Shown: positions 25,223 through 36,208 of the stretch, piece by piece
How positions within the stretch are numbered: the first letter of the stretch is position 1
Layout of the letters: each line of letters begins with the position of its first letter
Source: Carnegiea gigantea
Taxonomy: Eukaryota > Streptophyta > Magnoliopsida > Caryophyllales > Cactaceae
NCBI GenBank assembly: GCA_029747015.1
Contig: JAKOGI010000827.1
Span: 224,001-288,000 of the forward strand
Reading direction: 5' to 3'
Length of the DNA: 64,000 nucleotides
Program-made: the position numbers and the translations under genes
Notes under the pieces: generated by a model
Told to the model about the DNA's origin: nothing
What the model saw: the letters and a program-made list of their open reading frames with translations, nothing else
The model's database searches: none

Positions 25223-26922
25223 TTATCTGATCGCTTCCAAGAGAGGAAGATTAACTTTAACTTGCTTAAATGTCTCTAGGATGTCATCTCTTTGCTTATC
25301 TTTCTTAGAAGGGAATGGTGCATCCAAAGCTTGAGGGTAAGGAACCCTTGGCTTATATGCCACAGAAGAGTCAAGCACAAAAGGAGAAAGAGATGGGTTA
25401 TTCTCTTTTTGAGATTCGAGGTCACTCTCCAAGGTCTTAAGTCTTTCCTCTTTATCATGTTCCTTCTCACTCACCTTGTTATCTACTTCTTTACCACTCC
25501 TAAGAACTATTACAGCTTTCAATTGTTCAAATTGTTGGCCTTTAGGGTTCTGTATGGGATGAATTGGAAGTTTTCCTTCTTCTCTCTTACCTACAGCTAT
25601 GGCTAGTTGCCCAAGTTGGGTTTCTAACTTAGCTATGGATTGTGAGTGGGAGTCAATAATATGCATTTTGGACTCAATTCCTTGAACTTTAGAATGAACA
25701 TTTTGTACAACAGAAGTCAAGGTACTAAGGGCAAAAATTACCTTGTTAATTTCAGAGTTCCGAGATGGAGTTGGATGGGAAGAAGAAGGAGTATATCTTT
25801 GGTTTTAAAAACCAGGAGGCGTAGGTCTACTGGACTGGGTCTGAGGATTCTCAACATTTTGAGACCTCCATGAAAAATTAGGATGATTCCTCCAACCATG
25901 GTTATAGGTATTCGAATACAGATTGTTAGAAGGAGGAAATCCTTGGGCAGCATCTACTTGTTCAGGCACACAGTCAGACTTACTAATACACGGACAGTCA
26001 ACAGAAGCTTGCATGGGACTAGCACAAATCGAACACACATCTTGCATAGAAGGGGCATTAGACTCTTTATTTATACACAAAAATTGATCAAATTTCTTAG
26101 CTAAAGCATCAAATTTACTAGAAAGGTCAACTGAATGTGAAACCTCATAAATCTCACCTTTACTTCCTAATTGCCTAGGCAAATCAGAATGTGAGGAAGT
26201 AGCATGCAGATGTGAATTTTCACTCAAATGTTCAAATAATTCCCAAGCTTCTTCAGGAGTTTTGTATAAGAAACTACCACCACATGATGCATCAACCATT
26301 TGTCTATTATGCTCATCTAAACCAGAGCAAAAACTCTGGACAAGTTGCCACATAGGTACCACATGGTGAGGACAACTTCGCAACAACTCTTTAAACCTTT
26401 CCCAACTTTCATGCAATTGCTCATTTTTATTCTGTGATTTTCAATAGAAAAAAACTTTTTTAAGAATTCCTTTTGCAATTGATCCCAAGTGGTGATATTT
26501 GTCTTAGTATCCAACCAAGCTTTAACTTTATCTTACAAAGAAAAAGGAAAAAGCCGCAAGCGAAGAGCATCATCAGAGATATTATTCAAGAATACAGTAG
26601 AATAAATCTCTAAGAACGCATCAACGTGCCTAAAAGGATTTTCAGACTCTAGCCCATAAAACAATGGTAACATTTGGATAAGAGAATGTTTAATCTCAAA
26701 TGGCACCGTAATAGTGGGCATGCGTGATCTTGTAGGTGAGTCATATGTGGCAGGAGTGAAATACTCCTTAAGTTGCTTAGATGGCGAAGTTTGTTCTTCA
26801 GCCATTTTTTTCTTAGATTCCTTTATCTTAGCTCTTATCTTACGAAGAGAGCGTTCAATTTCAGGATTATATGATATGAGATCTAAGCAAAGAATGTCTA
26901 CTATGCATATACCCATAAACAA
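25223..26922 (-). pseudogene. Family B gag
   Basis: The start around MAEEQTSPSKQLKEYF (about 26805) is shared with copy 2 at 62099. The capsid core includes YGLESENPFRHVDAFLEI and FPFSL, then WDQLQKEFLKKFF and ESWERFKELL. The nucleocapsid knuckle reads CSICASPMQASVDC, the C-x2-C-x4-H-x4-C form with His changed to Gln. A linker rich in charged residues leads toward protease. One frameshift lies between 26530 and 26416, and a stop at about 25800 separates the C-terminal third. Confidence 0.85.
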
Positions 26923-27421
26923 CCAAAAGAATAGAATGAAATCACCTCCACAATAATAATCACCAAACAGAAGAAGAAAAGTGAAGAGAGATATAAGAAG
27001 GAAAAGAAGGAAGAAAAAATAAAATAAATAAAATAAAATAAAATAAAATAATCAAATAAATGAAAGATCCAAGGGAAGGGGGAAAACTGAAAATAAACAA
27101 AGCAAAATAAAATAACAAAAATAAAAAGGGATAGGGAAAATAAAAAGGAAAAAAATGAAATAAAAGGGAGGGGGATTTGTTAGATTAGATACAATAAATA
27201 AAATAACAAAAATAAAAGAGTTAGATTAGATTAGGTTAGATTAGAAGGGAGAGGGTATAACAAAAATAAAATGATTAGATTAGGAGGGATTGGGGAATGA
27301 AACAATAAAAATAAAGGGGAAGGGGATGGAGAATAAATAAATAAAATTGTTAGATTAGCGGGGTAAATGGAGAAAAACAATATAATAAATAGGAGATAAA
27401 AATTCAAAAATCACTATTGGT
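26923..27421 (-). other. Leader of family B copy 1
   Basis: Very AT-rich, purine-skewed on the plus strand, with a short (AAAAT)n run at about 27012-27050 and repeated AATAAAAT and TTAGATTAG words. No gene is seen. The equivalent leader in copy 2 is 61529-62040. Confidence 0.6.
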
Positions 27422-27439
27422 TCCCTGGCAACGGCGTCA
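27422..27439 (-). other. Primer binding site, tRNA-Asp type, family B copy 1
   Basis: The minus strand reads TGACGCCGTTGCCAGGGA, 16 of 18 bases of the Athila tRNA-Asp site, six bases inside the LTR. Confidence 0.9.
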
Positions 27440-27445
27440 AAAATT

Positions 27446-29143
27446 TGATGTGGATTTTATGTTTAATTTTAAAACCCTTTTTACTTGCAAGTACACAAGA
27501 TTAATGGTAGACTAGCGAGTATAGGGGTGTCAATCCCATGAGGAACAATAATAATTTTTAATTTCAACTCTTCCAATTATAAAGAATAAGTTGAATGAGG
27601 AGTTTAATTATCAATATGATTAAAGAAGCAAAAGAAAAGCAAGAGTGTCAAGTAGAGAGAATTCCAATTCGAGAATGATCTAGGATTTTGAATTTCACCT
27701 TTGATGCAAATATTAATTTTACTAATTCAAATGGGGATTTGATTTGTCTCTTGTGCAACTTAACCTGCAAGCATTAAGTAATAAATTGTAAAGATCAATT
27801 ATAATTATCAAATAAAATTATTCATCTAGTGGCTTAGCATGAATTATTCTTTTCAGATATAACTCATCTAATTTCTAGTATAAATTATTCAATTTTAACA
27901 ATTACAATTTTAAGGCCATTTGCATAATGTCATATTAGCCTACAAGGTCTAATACCCATATGAGATAGCTAACTAAACTATTATAATCAACATGATTAAA
28001 CAATAGTATTAGAATGCATAAATAGGTTAAGATCCAGTTTACACTTAAAATTATGCAATCAAAGAGACAAAAATTACCCCAAAAGAAATTAGCAAAAATA
28101 ATATTATCATCAAGGATCCATCCTAATCCTAGAAATGAGTAGTTTAGCCGATCATAATTAGTGAAAATACCATGATACTTGGTATATTTCACTACCTATA
28201 TCCAAACTTTTATACTCAATTACAAACTAACGAAGTAAACACTCTCAAATTTGACTCACAAATGAGATGAGATGAGAAGAGAAAAATAGCCAACAAAGCT
28301 TATTTTCTTCCAAACCCCTCAACCCAAATGATTTTGTCTTACAAAATACTCTCAACTCTCTAAAGAAAAATAGAAGATGGAAGGTAGAATGCTTAGATGA
28401 ATGGATGAGTGTATGAATGCCCCATGTATCCAACCCATGACCCCTTTTTATAGTGCAAAACCAATCTCTCTTGATGTCCAAAAATTAATGAATATTAATT
28501 TCCATTAATATTTTGGCTGTTATGAAGCATAAGAAAAGCCAAGTCTTTAGCTAACAATTAATTAAAATTAATTGTATTTGACTAGGTTAAAAATTAGCCA
28601 TGTGGGAAATGAGAAAAGGAGTGGGTTGCTATCTGAATGGGTGGCTGCTAGCTGGGCCGCACGGCAGGCCCAACCGTGGCTTGAAAGGAAGAGAAAAGAG
28701 GGGCTGGAGAAGTGTGCCGCGTAGATCTGGCCCAACGGAGAGGAAGTGAGGGAGATGGAAGATGGCTGGCTTGGGGTGCATGTGATGGGCCGCGGAGGAC
28801 GCTGGGACAGGCCCAGACGGGAGGAGAAAAGGGAGAGGAGAGGCTGGGTTGCTGGGCGTTCCCTTGCTGGGCCGCGCCTCATAAGCCCAAGCGGATGGAG
28901 TGGCTTGAGAGCTTAGGCTGAGCTTAACTCTTGTTTTCTTTTTTTCCTTCATCTTAGGCTGAGTTTTGCTTGCATGTATGTTGGAGATCCAAGTAGAATT
29001 GAACAATTACGCTCAACTTCTTTTATTTTACTTCCACCTGAAAATCATATAAAATATGCATTATTTACTCATAAAAATATATTTCAAAGACTTAAAAGTA
29101 AGTAAAATAAAGGAGAAAATTACATATAAAATATGAATTATCA
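27446..29143 (-). repeat. 5' LTR of family B copy 1
   Basis: 1698 bp, same ends as 18646-20340. Differences by eye are clear but minor, for example about a dozen in the terminal 110 bp next to the primer site. Confidence 0.95.
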
Positions 29144-29148
29144 CTATA
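29144..29148. repeat. Target site duplication CTATA, right copy
   Basis: Right partner of 18641-18645; both flanks are ORF1 coding sequence of family A. Confidence 0.9.
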
Positions 29149-29875
29149 AAATTGTCGGGCCAAGAATGCCCCAAGATCAGTTTGGACACTATCAATCATA
29201 CAGGACAGAAAATATAACTCAAATAATCTCAGAACATTCAAACTATCATCCCAAGCAAAGAAACAACAAGCGAGAATACGCTGAGCTACCCGAATGCAAC
29301 GGTTCCAAGTGTGGCCGTACTTAGAAGAACTAGTACTGTACCTAGCACTCCCCGATAGCTCATCCCAAAATGCATTTGGGTTGAATTCTCCAGGGACTTG
29401 ACAGTCTGGTAAATCCATGCTAGGTGAAAAGCCAAATATACTATTGAAGGTACCTAAGTTCAACTCATAAAATTGCCCTTGCAAATAAAAGGAAATATAC
29501 CCGCTTGACATTGAGGCCCTCGAGTGACCTTAACGTGCAAAGTGCTCAGACATTCTAAGGTGAGGTCCCGATGTGTATGCTTTTTAATCTCAATAAAATG
29601 TCCCATGCCTCCCTCATGCAAACAATCACCATATATCATCCAACAATCCCAAATGGCCTAATAATTTGTCATCATAATAACGAGTTGGCACAACCATTCG
29701 TTCATCAAGCAAGTATATCTAGCAACATATTCGGGGTTAGTTCAATCAAGAGGATGAGGAATGTTACCTTGGGCTCGTGCATTAGTTGAATTTCGGGAGG
29801 TCCGTTGAGGCCATGATAGTGCTGCTTAGATGTTCCCACCTCCTTGATGCTCCTTTGTCACTTGGTGGGTGCCAT
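29149..29875 (-). pseudogene. Athila-type ORF1, N-terminal half
   Basis: A start at 29875 (MAPTK) fits the usual beginning of Athila ORF1. From 29511 the frame is open and holds YISFYLQGQFYELNLG and FNSIFGF, FWDELSG, a CIRVAQRILACCFF stretch and FELYFLSCMIDS, then FLARQFYS at the insertion site. This is the plant transposon protein family typical of the Athila clade, function unknown. A frameshift lies near 29530 and others closer to the start. Confidence 0.75.
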
Positions 29876-30574
29876 GGTTTAAGAAGGCAAGAAAATTGAA
29901 GCAAAAACCTAAGAATAAGATGAGAGAAAGAAAAATAAAGAAGTTAAGTGAAAATAAGGAAGAATTAGAGAGAGAAAGAGATGGTTATAGAGGATAGGCA
30001 AAGGTGAGATGAAGTTGGAGAAGAAAATGATGGAAAGAGATGAAATGTGTCAGAGAAAGAGAAAGATTAAGTGAAAGTGAAAGATTTTGAGTGAAAATGA
30101 AGTGAAAATGGGAAGAAATGAGGGGGAAATTGAAGGTGTAACAATGGAAGTTTTAGAGAGAGAAAGAGGGAGGTAGAGAGAGAAAGAGCTGAGGTCGAAG
30201 ATCGTTGTTGGGGAAAAGGAAGGGGCATCATGGTCAAAACACTTGACCGTAACCCATAGCAAACTACGATGATCAGTGGGGACCATCACGGTCGGATCGT
30301 GGTGCTTGCTAGAGACCTGGTTTTTTGTTTTTGCTGGGTGGGCATGCCACGGGCCGTATTTGAGTAATATGGACCTTGATGCCCATCATTCTTGCTTCTT
30401 TTTTTTTCTTGTGTTTTCTTCTCTTTTTTTCCTTCTCTCTCTTCTTTTTTTATCTCTTCTTCTCTCTTTTTTCTTTATTTATCTTCACTCTTTTTTTTTG
30501 TTTTATGAAAAACTACCCAAAAAGTGAATCAAACTATAAAAGGGCCTTCGATTACCTCCCAAGAAGTGTTTTTT
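29876..30574 (-). other. Spacer between the RNase H-like tail and ORF1
   Basis: No domain. It has a purine-rich (plus strand) part at 29880-30200 and a T-rich part at 30395-30500, which create antisense open frames without meaning. An imperfect palindrome around 30283-30304 resembles the LTR inverted repeat of this family. Confidence 0.5.
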
Positions 30575-31620
30575 TTAAGGTCAAGAGCTTGACCATGCTT
30601 CTATGTGTGATCTGGATTAGTAAGAATATGGGCATCATTTTTGCTGCGAACTATGAAATTGAACTCCTTCAAATGAAGGTACTACCTTGGAAGCCCAGGT
30701 TGGAGGTCCTTCGTCATCATCAATTGGCGGTCATAACATATTGTCAGTGTACAAGACAAACGGAGTGAATGGTCCATTAAACTGGCCACTATCATCTTGT
30801 TCAATCCACAAATCAAAGTCCACATCAACTCCTTCCATAGGAGGCAAAGAGAGAACCACTTGGGCAAACCTGCAATAATCACCTATAGTAGACTCATTAG
30901 CAGCATAGGCCTCGACCTTGGGTATGCTAGGTAGCATAGGAGTAGCAAACACTACCTTAACATACCCTTGGTCGAGATCCTTAGTGGAACTCCAATCAAA
31001 GTGGGGAGAATCTTGACAATTAAAAATATCCTCCATGTCAATCTCAGGAGAAAGGGGAAATGCATCTGATTGGTAAGAAGTAGGGAAAACCACTCTTTCA
31101 TCCATAAAACAGAACATAGCATAGCACCCTTCTACTTCAAATGTTAACTGCCCCCTTTTTACATCAATATTGTAACCTGAAGTAGCCAAAAAGGGTCTAC
31201 CAAGAATAATTTGGGCATCATCGGTCTAAGACATATCAACAATAATAAAGTCTTCTAATACCCAAATATCTTCTATTTTGATTGGCGCATCCTCTAATTT
31301 ACCAAAAGGTCATATTTCAGAACCATCTGCTAATTGGAGTGAAAAGAGTGTGGGTTGTAATGGTCCTAAATGAAGCCTATAAAATAAAGAGTGGGACATC
31401 AAACTAACGCTTGCACATGAAGGCTTGCTCAATTTTCACTTTTCCCATGACATAGCAGATAGAAAAGCTACTTAGGTCAGGAAGCTTAGGTGGGAAAACT
31501 CTGGGGATCTCTAAGCTATTTTTCTTTAGGAAAGTCATGGGCTTGCCACCATCATTTCTCTCCTTACTCTCAATCATGATCTTTTCTAAACCCTCCTCAA
31601 GTGGTATGTCCTAGGGGTCT
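30575..31620 (-). pseudogene. Family A protease and RNase H-like tail, copy 2
   Basis: The protease start (31450-31380) is decayed; the C-terminal strand LATSGYNIDVKRGQLTFEVEG opens a 152-codon frame at 31189. Then come an acidic linker with FDWSSTKDLDQGYVKV and PSIPKVEAYAA, a SLPPMEGVDVDFD segment, and FVLYTD. In the next frame, MMTKDLQPGLPRW and LHLKEFNFIV match the tail in copy 1 and the end of RNase H in family B. RT, most of RNase H and integrase are absent. Two copies with the same junction show the loss is old and was propagated. Confidence 0.7.
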
Positions 31621-31799
31621 CTAGGGTCCCCCTTCTCTTCCTTCAAGGTAACATGATTATAATACTCGTGGGGGTTAGATTCGGGTTTATTTGGCAGTCT
31701 ACCTGGAGGTGTAGATGAAGAGCTAGCTTATTGCATAATTTGGGCTTCCAACATCTTGTTATGAGTTATAAGCATATCAACCCTAACGGCTAATTATTT

Positions 31800-32960
31800 T
31801 ATATATTCATCTTGCTTTTATTACGCTAAAAGCATACTCTCCATCATGGCCTCTAGGTTGAACCTTTGGTGAGCTTGTTGGGGAAAGGGAGGTCTTTGAA
31901 ATTCAGGAGGTTGTCTAGCATTCAATTGGGGCATTGTGGAAGGGTTAGGCCTACATAAGAAATTTGTATGGTTCCTCCAGCCCACATTGTAAGTGTTTGA
32001 ATAAAGGTCATTGGTCAGTCTTGGGTTAAAATTATTAACATAGTTGACTTTGTCGCTAGTATTTTTGACAAAAGGACTCCCAACATGGCAATTCTCAGTC
32101 AAATGGTCAATAAAACCACATATTTCATATGATGGGGGAGGGGCACTAAAATTAACAGCATTCACATTTAATCATTCCAACCTTTGAGTCATATCATCTA
32201 CTTTAGCATCAAGTAGATTAAGTACATCAACTTCAAACTTACCTCTAACCTACTTGGGTTGCCCTTGTTCGTTGGACCACTGAAAATTATTGAGCGCCAT
32301 CTCTTCAATCAAATTATAGGCCTCCCCTTCAGTCTTATTCATCAAAGTTCCCTCGCTATAGCATCAATAGTGGACCTTATAGGTTGGGTCACACCATTGC
32401 AGAAAGCTTGAACAATCATCCATCATTGAACGCCATTGTGTGGGCACAACCGCAACAGGTTTTTGAGCCGTTCCCAAGCCTCATACAGTGTCTTATCATC
32501 CTTTTGGGCAAAGTAGGTGATTTGGTTCCTCAAACTCGTCATTTTGCTTGGTGGGAAGAATTTGGTAAAGAAGGCTCTAGAAAGCTCATCCCATGTGGTA
32601 ATACACCTGAAAGGCAAAGAATGCAGCCATGCTCTCCCCTTATCCTAAAGTGAGAAGGGAAATAACCATAGTCGAATAGCATCGGTGGAGACTCTGTTAA
32701 GCTTCAATGTGTCACACACCTCTAAAAAAACTGAGAGGTGTAAGTTCAAGTCTTCCAAAGGGGTGCCCCCAAATTGGGATTGTTGCACCATGGGAATAAG
32801 AGCCAGCTTGAGCTCAACATTATTTGCCTCTACATTAGGACGAGCATCCTTCTTTAGTCACCTCCTCCTCCCGCCGCATTTGGTGAGGTCCTTCCAGCCT
32901 TGCGTCTTCGTTCCTCAAGTTTTTGCTTCTTCCTCCTTAAATGGAAAGTCTTCTCAATCT
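31800..32960 (-). pseudogene. Family A gag, copy 2
   Basis: Pieces from N to C: FEIEKTFHLRRKKQKLEERR at about 32960, then DELSRAFFTKFFPPSK, LRNQITYFAQKDDKTLYEAW and LKNLLRLCPHNG (32560-32430), the shared capsid end of Athila gags. A knuckle at about 32130 reads YEICGFIDHLTENC, the C-x2-C-x4-H-x4-C form with its first Cys changed to Tyr. Frames shift repeatedly. Confidence 0.8.
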
Positions 32961-33117
32961 CAAAATCGGGTTCGTATAGAAATAGACTTCGTATAAATGG
33001 GGAAAGATTTCTACAAGCACAATCACCAACGCTACAACACAGTCAAAAAGAAAAAACGAAAATAAAGTAAAACACTTAGTCAATTTCGTAAGATTAAATC
33101 AATAGATAACAATTTGA

Positions 33118-33135
33118 TCCCTGGCAATGACGCCA
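33118..33135 (-). other. Primer binding site, tRNA-Asp type, family A copy 2
   Basis: The minus strand reads TGGCGTCATTGCCAGGGA, 15 of 18 bases of the tRNA-Asp site; the three differences are transitions. Confidence 0.9.
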
Positions 33136-33141
33136 AAAACT

Positions 33142-34372
33142 TGACACATCCGTAAGTGCATGATTGTCGTAGTATAGATTAAAAGATCGTCCTCAGGGAC
33201 TAAGTAATCTATCGTGTCAACAGCATATTGAAATTGCTAAGCCGTCAATTCTTTTCAAAGAGTCGATTTAAATAAACTAATTAACTATTTGGAAATCAAT
33301 CAAAGTAAAGTATTCAGGAATTTGGTTCACCAAGTAAAGAGTTAGATCATAGAATTAAGCATGTACTTTTCATAGATTGAACGATTCAAGGAATTACAAT
33401 CGAGTTAAATTTAATCCTTCCTTTTGAAACGAACTAAATTGCTTAAACGAATTCAACTTATATTCTCTCAACTGTCTTTGATTCAGTCTAGGTTGAAGAT
33501 CTATGAATGCTAAGTCCCCTCTTCACAAGCAATTCACTCTCGAGTTTCGCTAAATCATGTTCTATCAAGGTGATCTGGTAGCGAGTTTCACCTTTCAGAA
33601 CTTCATCCTACCACCTAATATAAGCAAGCAAAAATTGGCCAAATTCCACTCACAATATTTCAATCTTAAGATAGACAAGAATCATTCCAATTATGAAACA
33701 AGCACAAGATTTCAAGCATAAAGGATCCAACTACGATACTATGGCTAACAAATCCCTAGATTAGATAAAACTACTCACTTATATTTCTAGTTCAACTAAA
33801 ATAAGAGTTCAAAAACAAATTTAAAGGAAGAGAGGAAAACTTCATAACAATGACAGCCCTTGAATTGTGTAACAATGTTCAAGCCTCCAAGGGCAAAGCT
33901 TCACCCTTTAAATTTCAAAAACTAAACTAAACTAAACTAAACTAAACTCTAACTAAGAGAGATATAAGGATAGAAGTGAAATGACTTTTTTTTTTGGTTG
34001 ATGTCCAACTCCAAAGCCTTAGAACATGCCCTTATAAGCAGCAAATGGAGCATCCTCAGTCGCACAACGAAGGAAGACGAAGAGGCTAGCAGTTACATAC
34101 TCACCATAGTTGCCCCATGGTCTTGGCTAGAACCGAATTCTTCTGCTCTTTTCTTACTCCACGAGCATAAGGCTTGGGGTACCTCCATGGTAGCTCAATA
34201 AGCACTCAAATGGAGTCAAATGTTGGATTAAATGGTCTAAAATCTTGCAAATACAATCAAAGAACCATACCCAAGCATAAAAAGAGAATAAAAGTATAAA
34301 TTATGATATTAAGCTCAAATTTTCCTAAAAAAATGCTAATCCTAGAAATGAAGTATGTAAAAGCACTTATCA
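33142..34372 (-). repeat. 5' LTR of family A copy 2
   Basis: 1231 bp, TGATAAGTGC to GGATGTGTCA on the minus strand. Partner of 14945-16179. The inverted repeat seen in the other two LTRs of the family is decayed here (around 34105-34125). Confidence 0.9.
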
Positions 34373-34377
34373 AGTAC
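34373..34377. repeat. Target site duplication AGTAC, right copy
   Basis: Right partner of 14940-14944. Removing the element and one copy restores the reading frame of the host integrase tail. Confidence 0.9.
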
Positions 34378-34405
34378 AATGAAGATTTATGGGTGAATCC
34401 TCCAC

Positions 34406-34417
34406 AAGGGGGAAGGT
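34406..34417 (+). other. 3' polypurine tract of the chromovirus-like element
   Basis: AAGGGGGAAGGT directly before the 3' LTR at 34418. Confidence 0.7.
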
Positions 34418-35467
34418 TGATGCGGGGCAAACTATAAGGTTTAACCTACTCCTCAAAACCAAAGTATAATTCTATTAAGTGCAATGATGACTCTTGGGAA
34501 TAGGGCTCAAGGACTTAGTCCCCCCAGGTCATTGTTATTTTGTGGCCCTTGAAGGAGTCTAAGGAAGCCTAAGAAAGATGGTAAGACAATCAGCAGCAAA
34601 AAAACAGCTGCTTAATTATTCCTTTTCCTTCCATAGCCACTTATTTTTATGTTCTCCTCGACTTCTAGCTCAGTTTTGAATGGCCCGATAGTCTCCAAAT
34701 TTGGCAAACTACATATGAATGGATACCCCCAATTGTCTATTTTCCAACAAGCTGTGGATTACTTTAGATTCCAAGTACCGAATGAGTTAAAAAGCTTGAA
34801 CCGAACAAGGGTTATTATAGGTTTGGGAATACGTGATTTTAGTTATGAGCTTAACTGAGCAATCAAATGAGTGATTTAGGGGTTAAGTCTTGATGCGAAT
34901 TTGGTGGAAACCTCCAACAAATTCCTCCTTAAATATATCTCCTAAATTCCACCATTTGAGATGGCAGAGGATGTCACTAAGCAAGTATGAGTGCATTAAA
35001 TTCCAACCTTATATTTTATCTAGCGGTCCCCTTTTCTTTGTTTTAATCATACAAATAACTGGAATTTCATTGATTGTTTTCCTTATAATTCTACTGATTG
35101 ATACAAATCGTGGAGAGAAGGGCACCCCTCTATGTAATGGCTTGATTCCTTGTATTATTTTCATATTTGGATAATAGAACAAAAAGCTTATTACATATTA
35201 TCCCTCTATAAAGATTTCAATTTTTTATGTCTCTTGAAGAGTGGTGAATGTGAGTCTTCCCTTTATTTCAATCCTTAGTGCTTAGTCTTCACAAGATAGA
35301 GTGATAGGTTCATCTTTTATCTATTGCTATGATCATTACAAGTTTGATCATCCAAATGCTAGTCTTCTGAGTTTCTCCCTTGGATCTTCTTGTGGTTTGT
35401 TTATCTTCTTCAATCTCTTGGTGTCTCTTAAAAGTTTATTTTTTTATTAGGAAAAGTTATTGCGTCA
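34418..35467 (+). repeat. 3' LTR of the chromovirus-like element
   Basis: Starts TGATGCGGGGC and ends in TCA by alignment with the 5' LTR. The seven bases to 35474 are not explained. Partner of 9205-10260. Confidence 0.75.
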
Positions 35468-35474
35468 TGGATTA

Positions 35475-35950
35475 TAAAGACATGTCTCCAGCATCACATC
35501 CTATCACAGAAATTATAGGACATACCATGTATTCCAAGGGTATGATTAAATTGCATACCAAGGTGGGGACCTAAAAGGGAAATGCCAGGTGATGGTAGAT
35601 TATGTCATCGTGGATGTACCTTTTGCTGACAACATAATTGTAGAAAGACTGCTCTTAAACTTTATATGGAAAACACTATCTATCTACAACCTATATATGC
35701 AATATTTAGCAAATGATAGCTTAATAGATAGGATTGTGGGAGATTAGAAGAGTGCAAGGGATTGTTGCATAACCACTTGAAGGCCACAATCCGACATTCA
35801 AATTTTGAAGTAGGAATATCCTTATGGATCAAAAAGAACCTAAAAGTGCTTCCGGACCATTGGTGACCCACTGGGAGGAAAGAAGGAAGCGGAGAACGAA
35901 GGGTAGCAGGGAGATGCATTGCGTTAGCTATCTCAAAGTGATGTTCCATG
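35475..35950 (+). pseudogene. Tat-like protease end and linker, right half
   Basis: Reads SPASHPITEIIGHT and KGMIKLHTKVGT, then VMVDYVIVDVPFADNIIVE, which is the second half of a Tat-clade protease (the part after the flap with VDVP and the decayed ILGR). After that come KSARDCC and LKGHNPTFKF-like pieces from the protease-RT linker. It continues in order from 9204, so both parts were one gene before the insertion. RT is not seen further right. Confidence 0.65.
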
Positions 35951-36208
35951 ATGAAGTGTGATAGGATAGATGGGTGCTTTAAATTAAGAGAGTCACCATC
36001 ACATTTTTTAGGAAATGTACAAACCTTTAATTCTATAGAAAATGCCTAATTTTGTTTTTTAATCAAATCCATACAAACCAAAGGGACAACTGAGGAACAT
36101 GCGATTTCACTTTCAAGAGAAAGAAGGATTTTTTCTATAAGAATGGGACTCCTAAGATTCTTGAATAAATATCAAATAAATGGCCCATAGCTACAAACCA
36201 TGAGAAGA
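35951..36208. other. Junction between the Tat remnant and the long-LTR element
   Basis: No domain and no clear match to the 3' LTR of the next element. Confidence 0.4.

Larger units (their letters stand above)
18646..29143 (-). mobile_element. Athila-like LTR retrotransposon, family B copy 1, complete
   Basis: 10,498 bp with two LTRs of about 1.70 kb, Asp primer site, gag, protease, RT, RNase H, integrase and a polypurine tract, all in order on the minus strand. The insertion has a perfect CTATA duplication. Most of gag-pol shares one frame from about 26416 to 21494, with shifts near 26420-26530 and 24480-23760 and some stops. It is the best-preserved element here and the innermost, thus youngest, layer of the nest. 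There is no ORF1 after integrase, unlike family A. Confidence 0.95.
14945..34372 (-). mobile_element. Athila-like LTR retrotransposon, family A copy 2, split by family B
   Basis: On the minus strand: 5' LTR (33142-34372), Asp primer site, gag, protease with RNase H-like tail, ORF1, 3' noncoding region, polypurine tract, 3' LTR (14945-16179). A family B element (18646-29143) sits inside ORF1. Without that insert the element is about 8.9 kb. No RT or integrase domain is found, so it cannot move by itself. Its flanking 5-bp duplication is perfect, and the LTRs differ at many positions. Confidence 0.9.
9205..35474 (+). mobile_element. Chromovirus-like Ty3/gypsy retrotransposon, split by a nested element
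   Basis: The element has LTRs of about 1.06 kb at 9205-10260 and 34418-35467. Plus-strand gag, protease, RT, RNase H and integrase lie at 10860-14944. A family A element fills 14945-34372 inside the integrase C-terminus. TAAAG stands before the 5' LTR (9200-9204) and at 35475-35479, seven bases past the best 3' LTR end, so the right boundary is uncertain by a few bases. Removing the insertion rejoins a Tat-like protease, which supports these limits. No chromodomain was seen; the clade call rests on gag, RNase H and integrase-tail motifs. Confidence 0.8.

Noticed and set aside
30276..30527. Phe/Leu-rich membrane-like frame
   Set aside because: Caused by T runs in the spacer of family A.
35680..35949. 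89-codon minus-strand frame
   Set aside because: Antisense to the Tat-like protease-RT linker.
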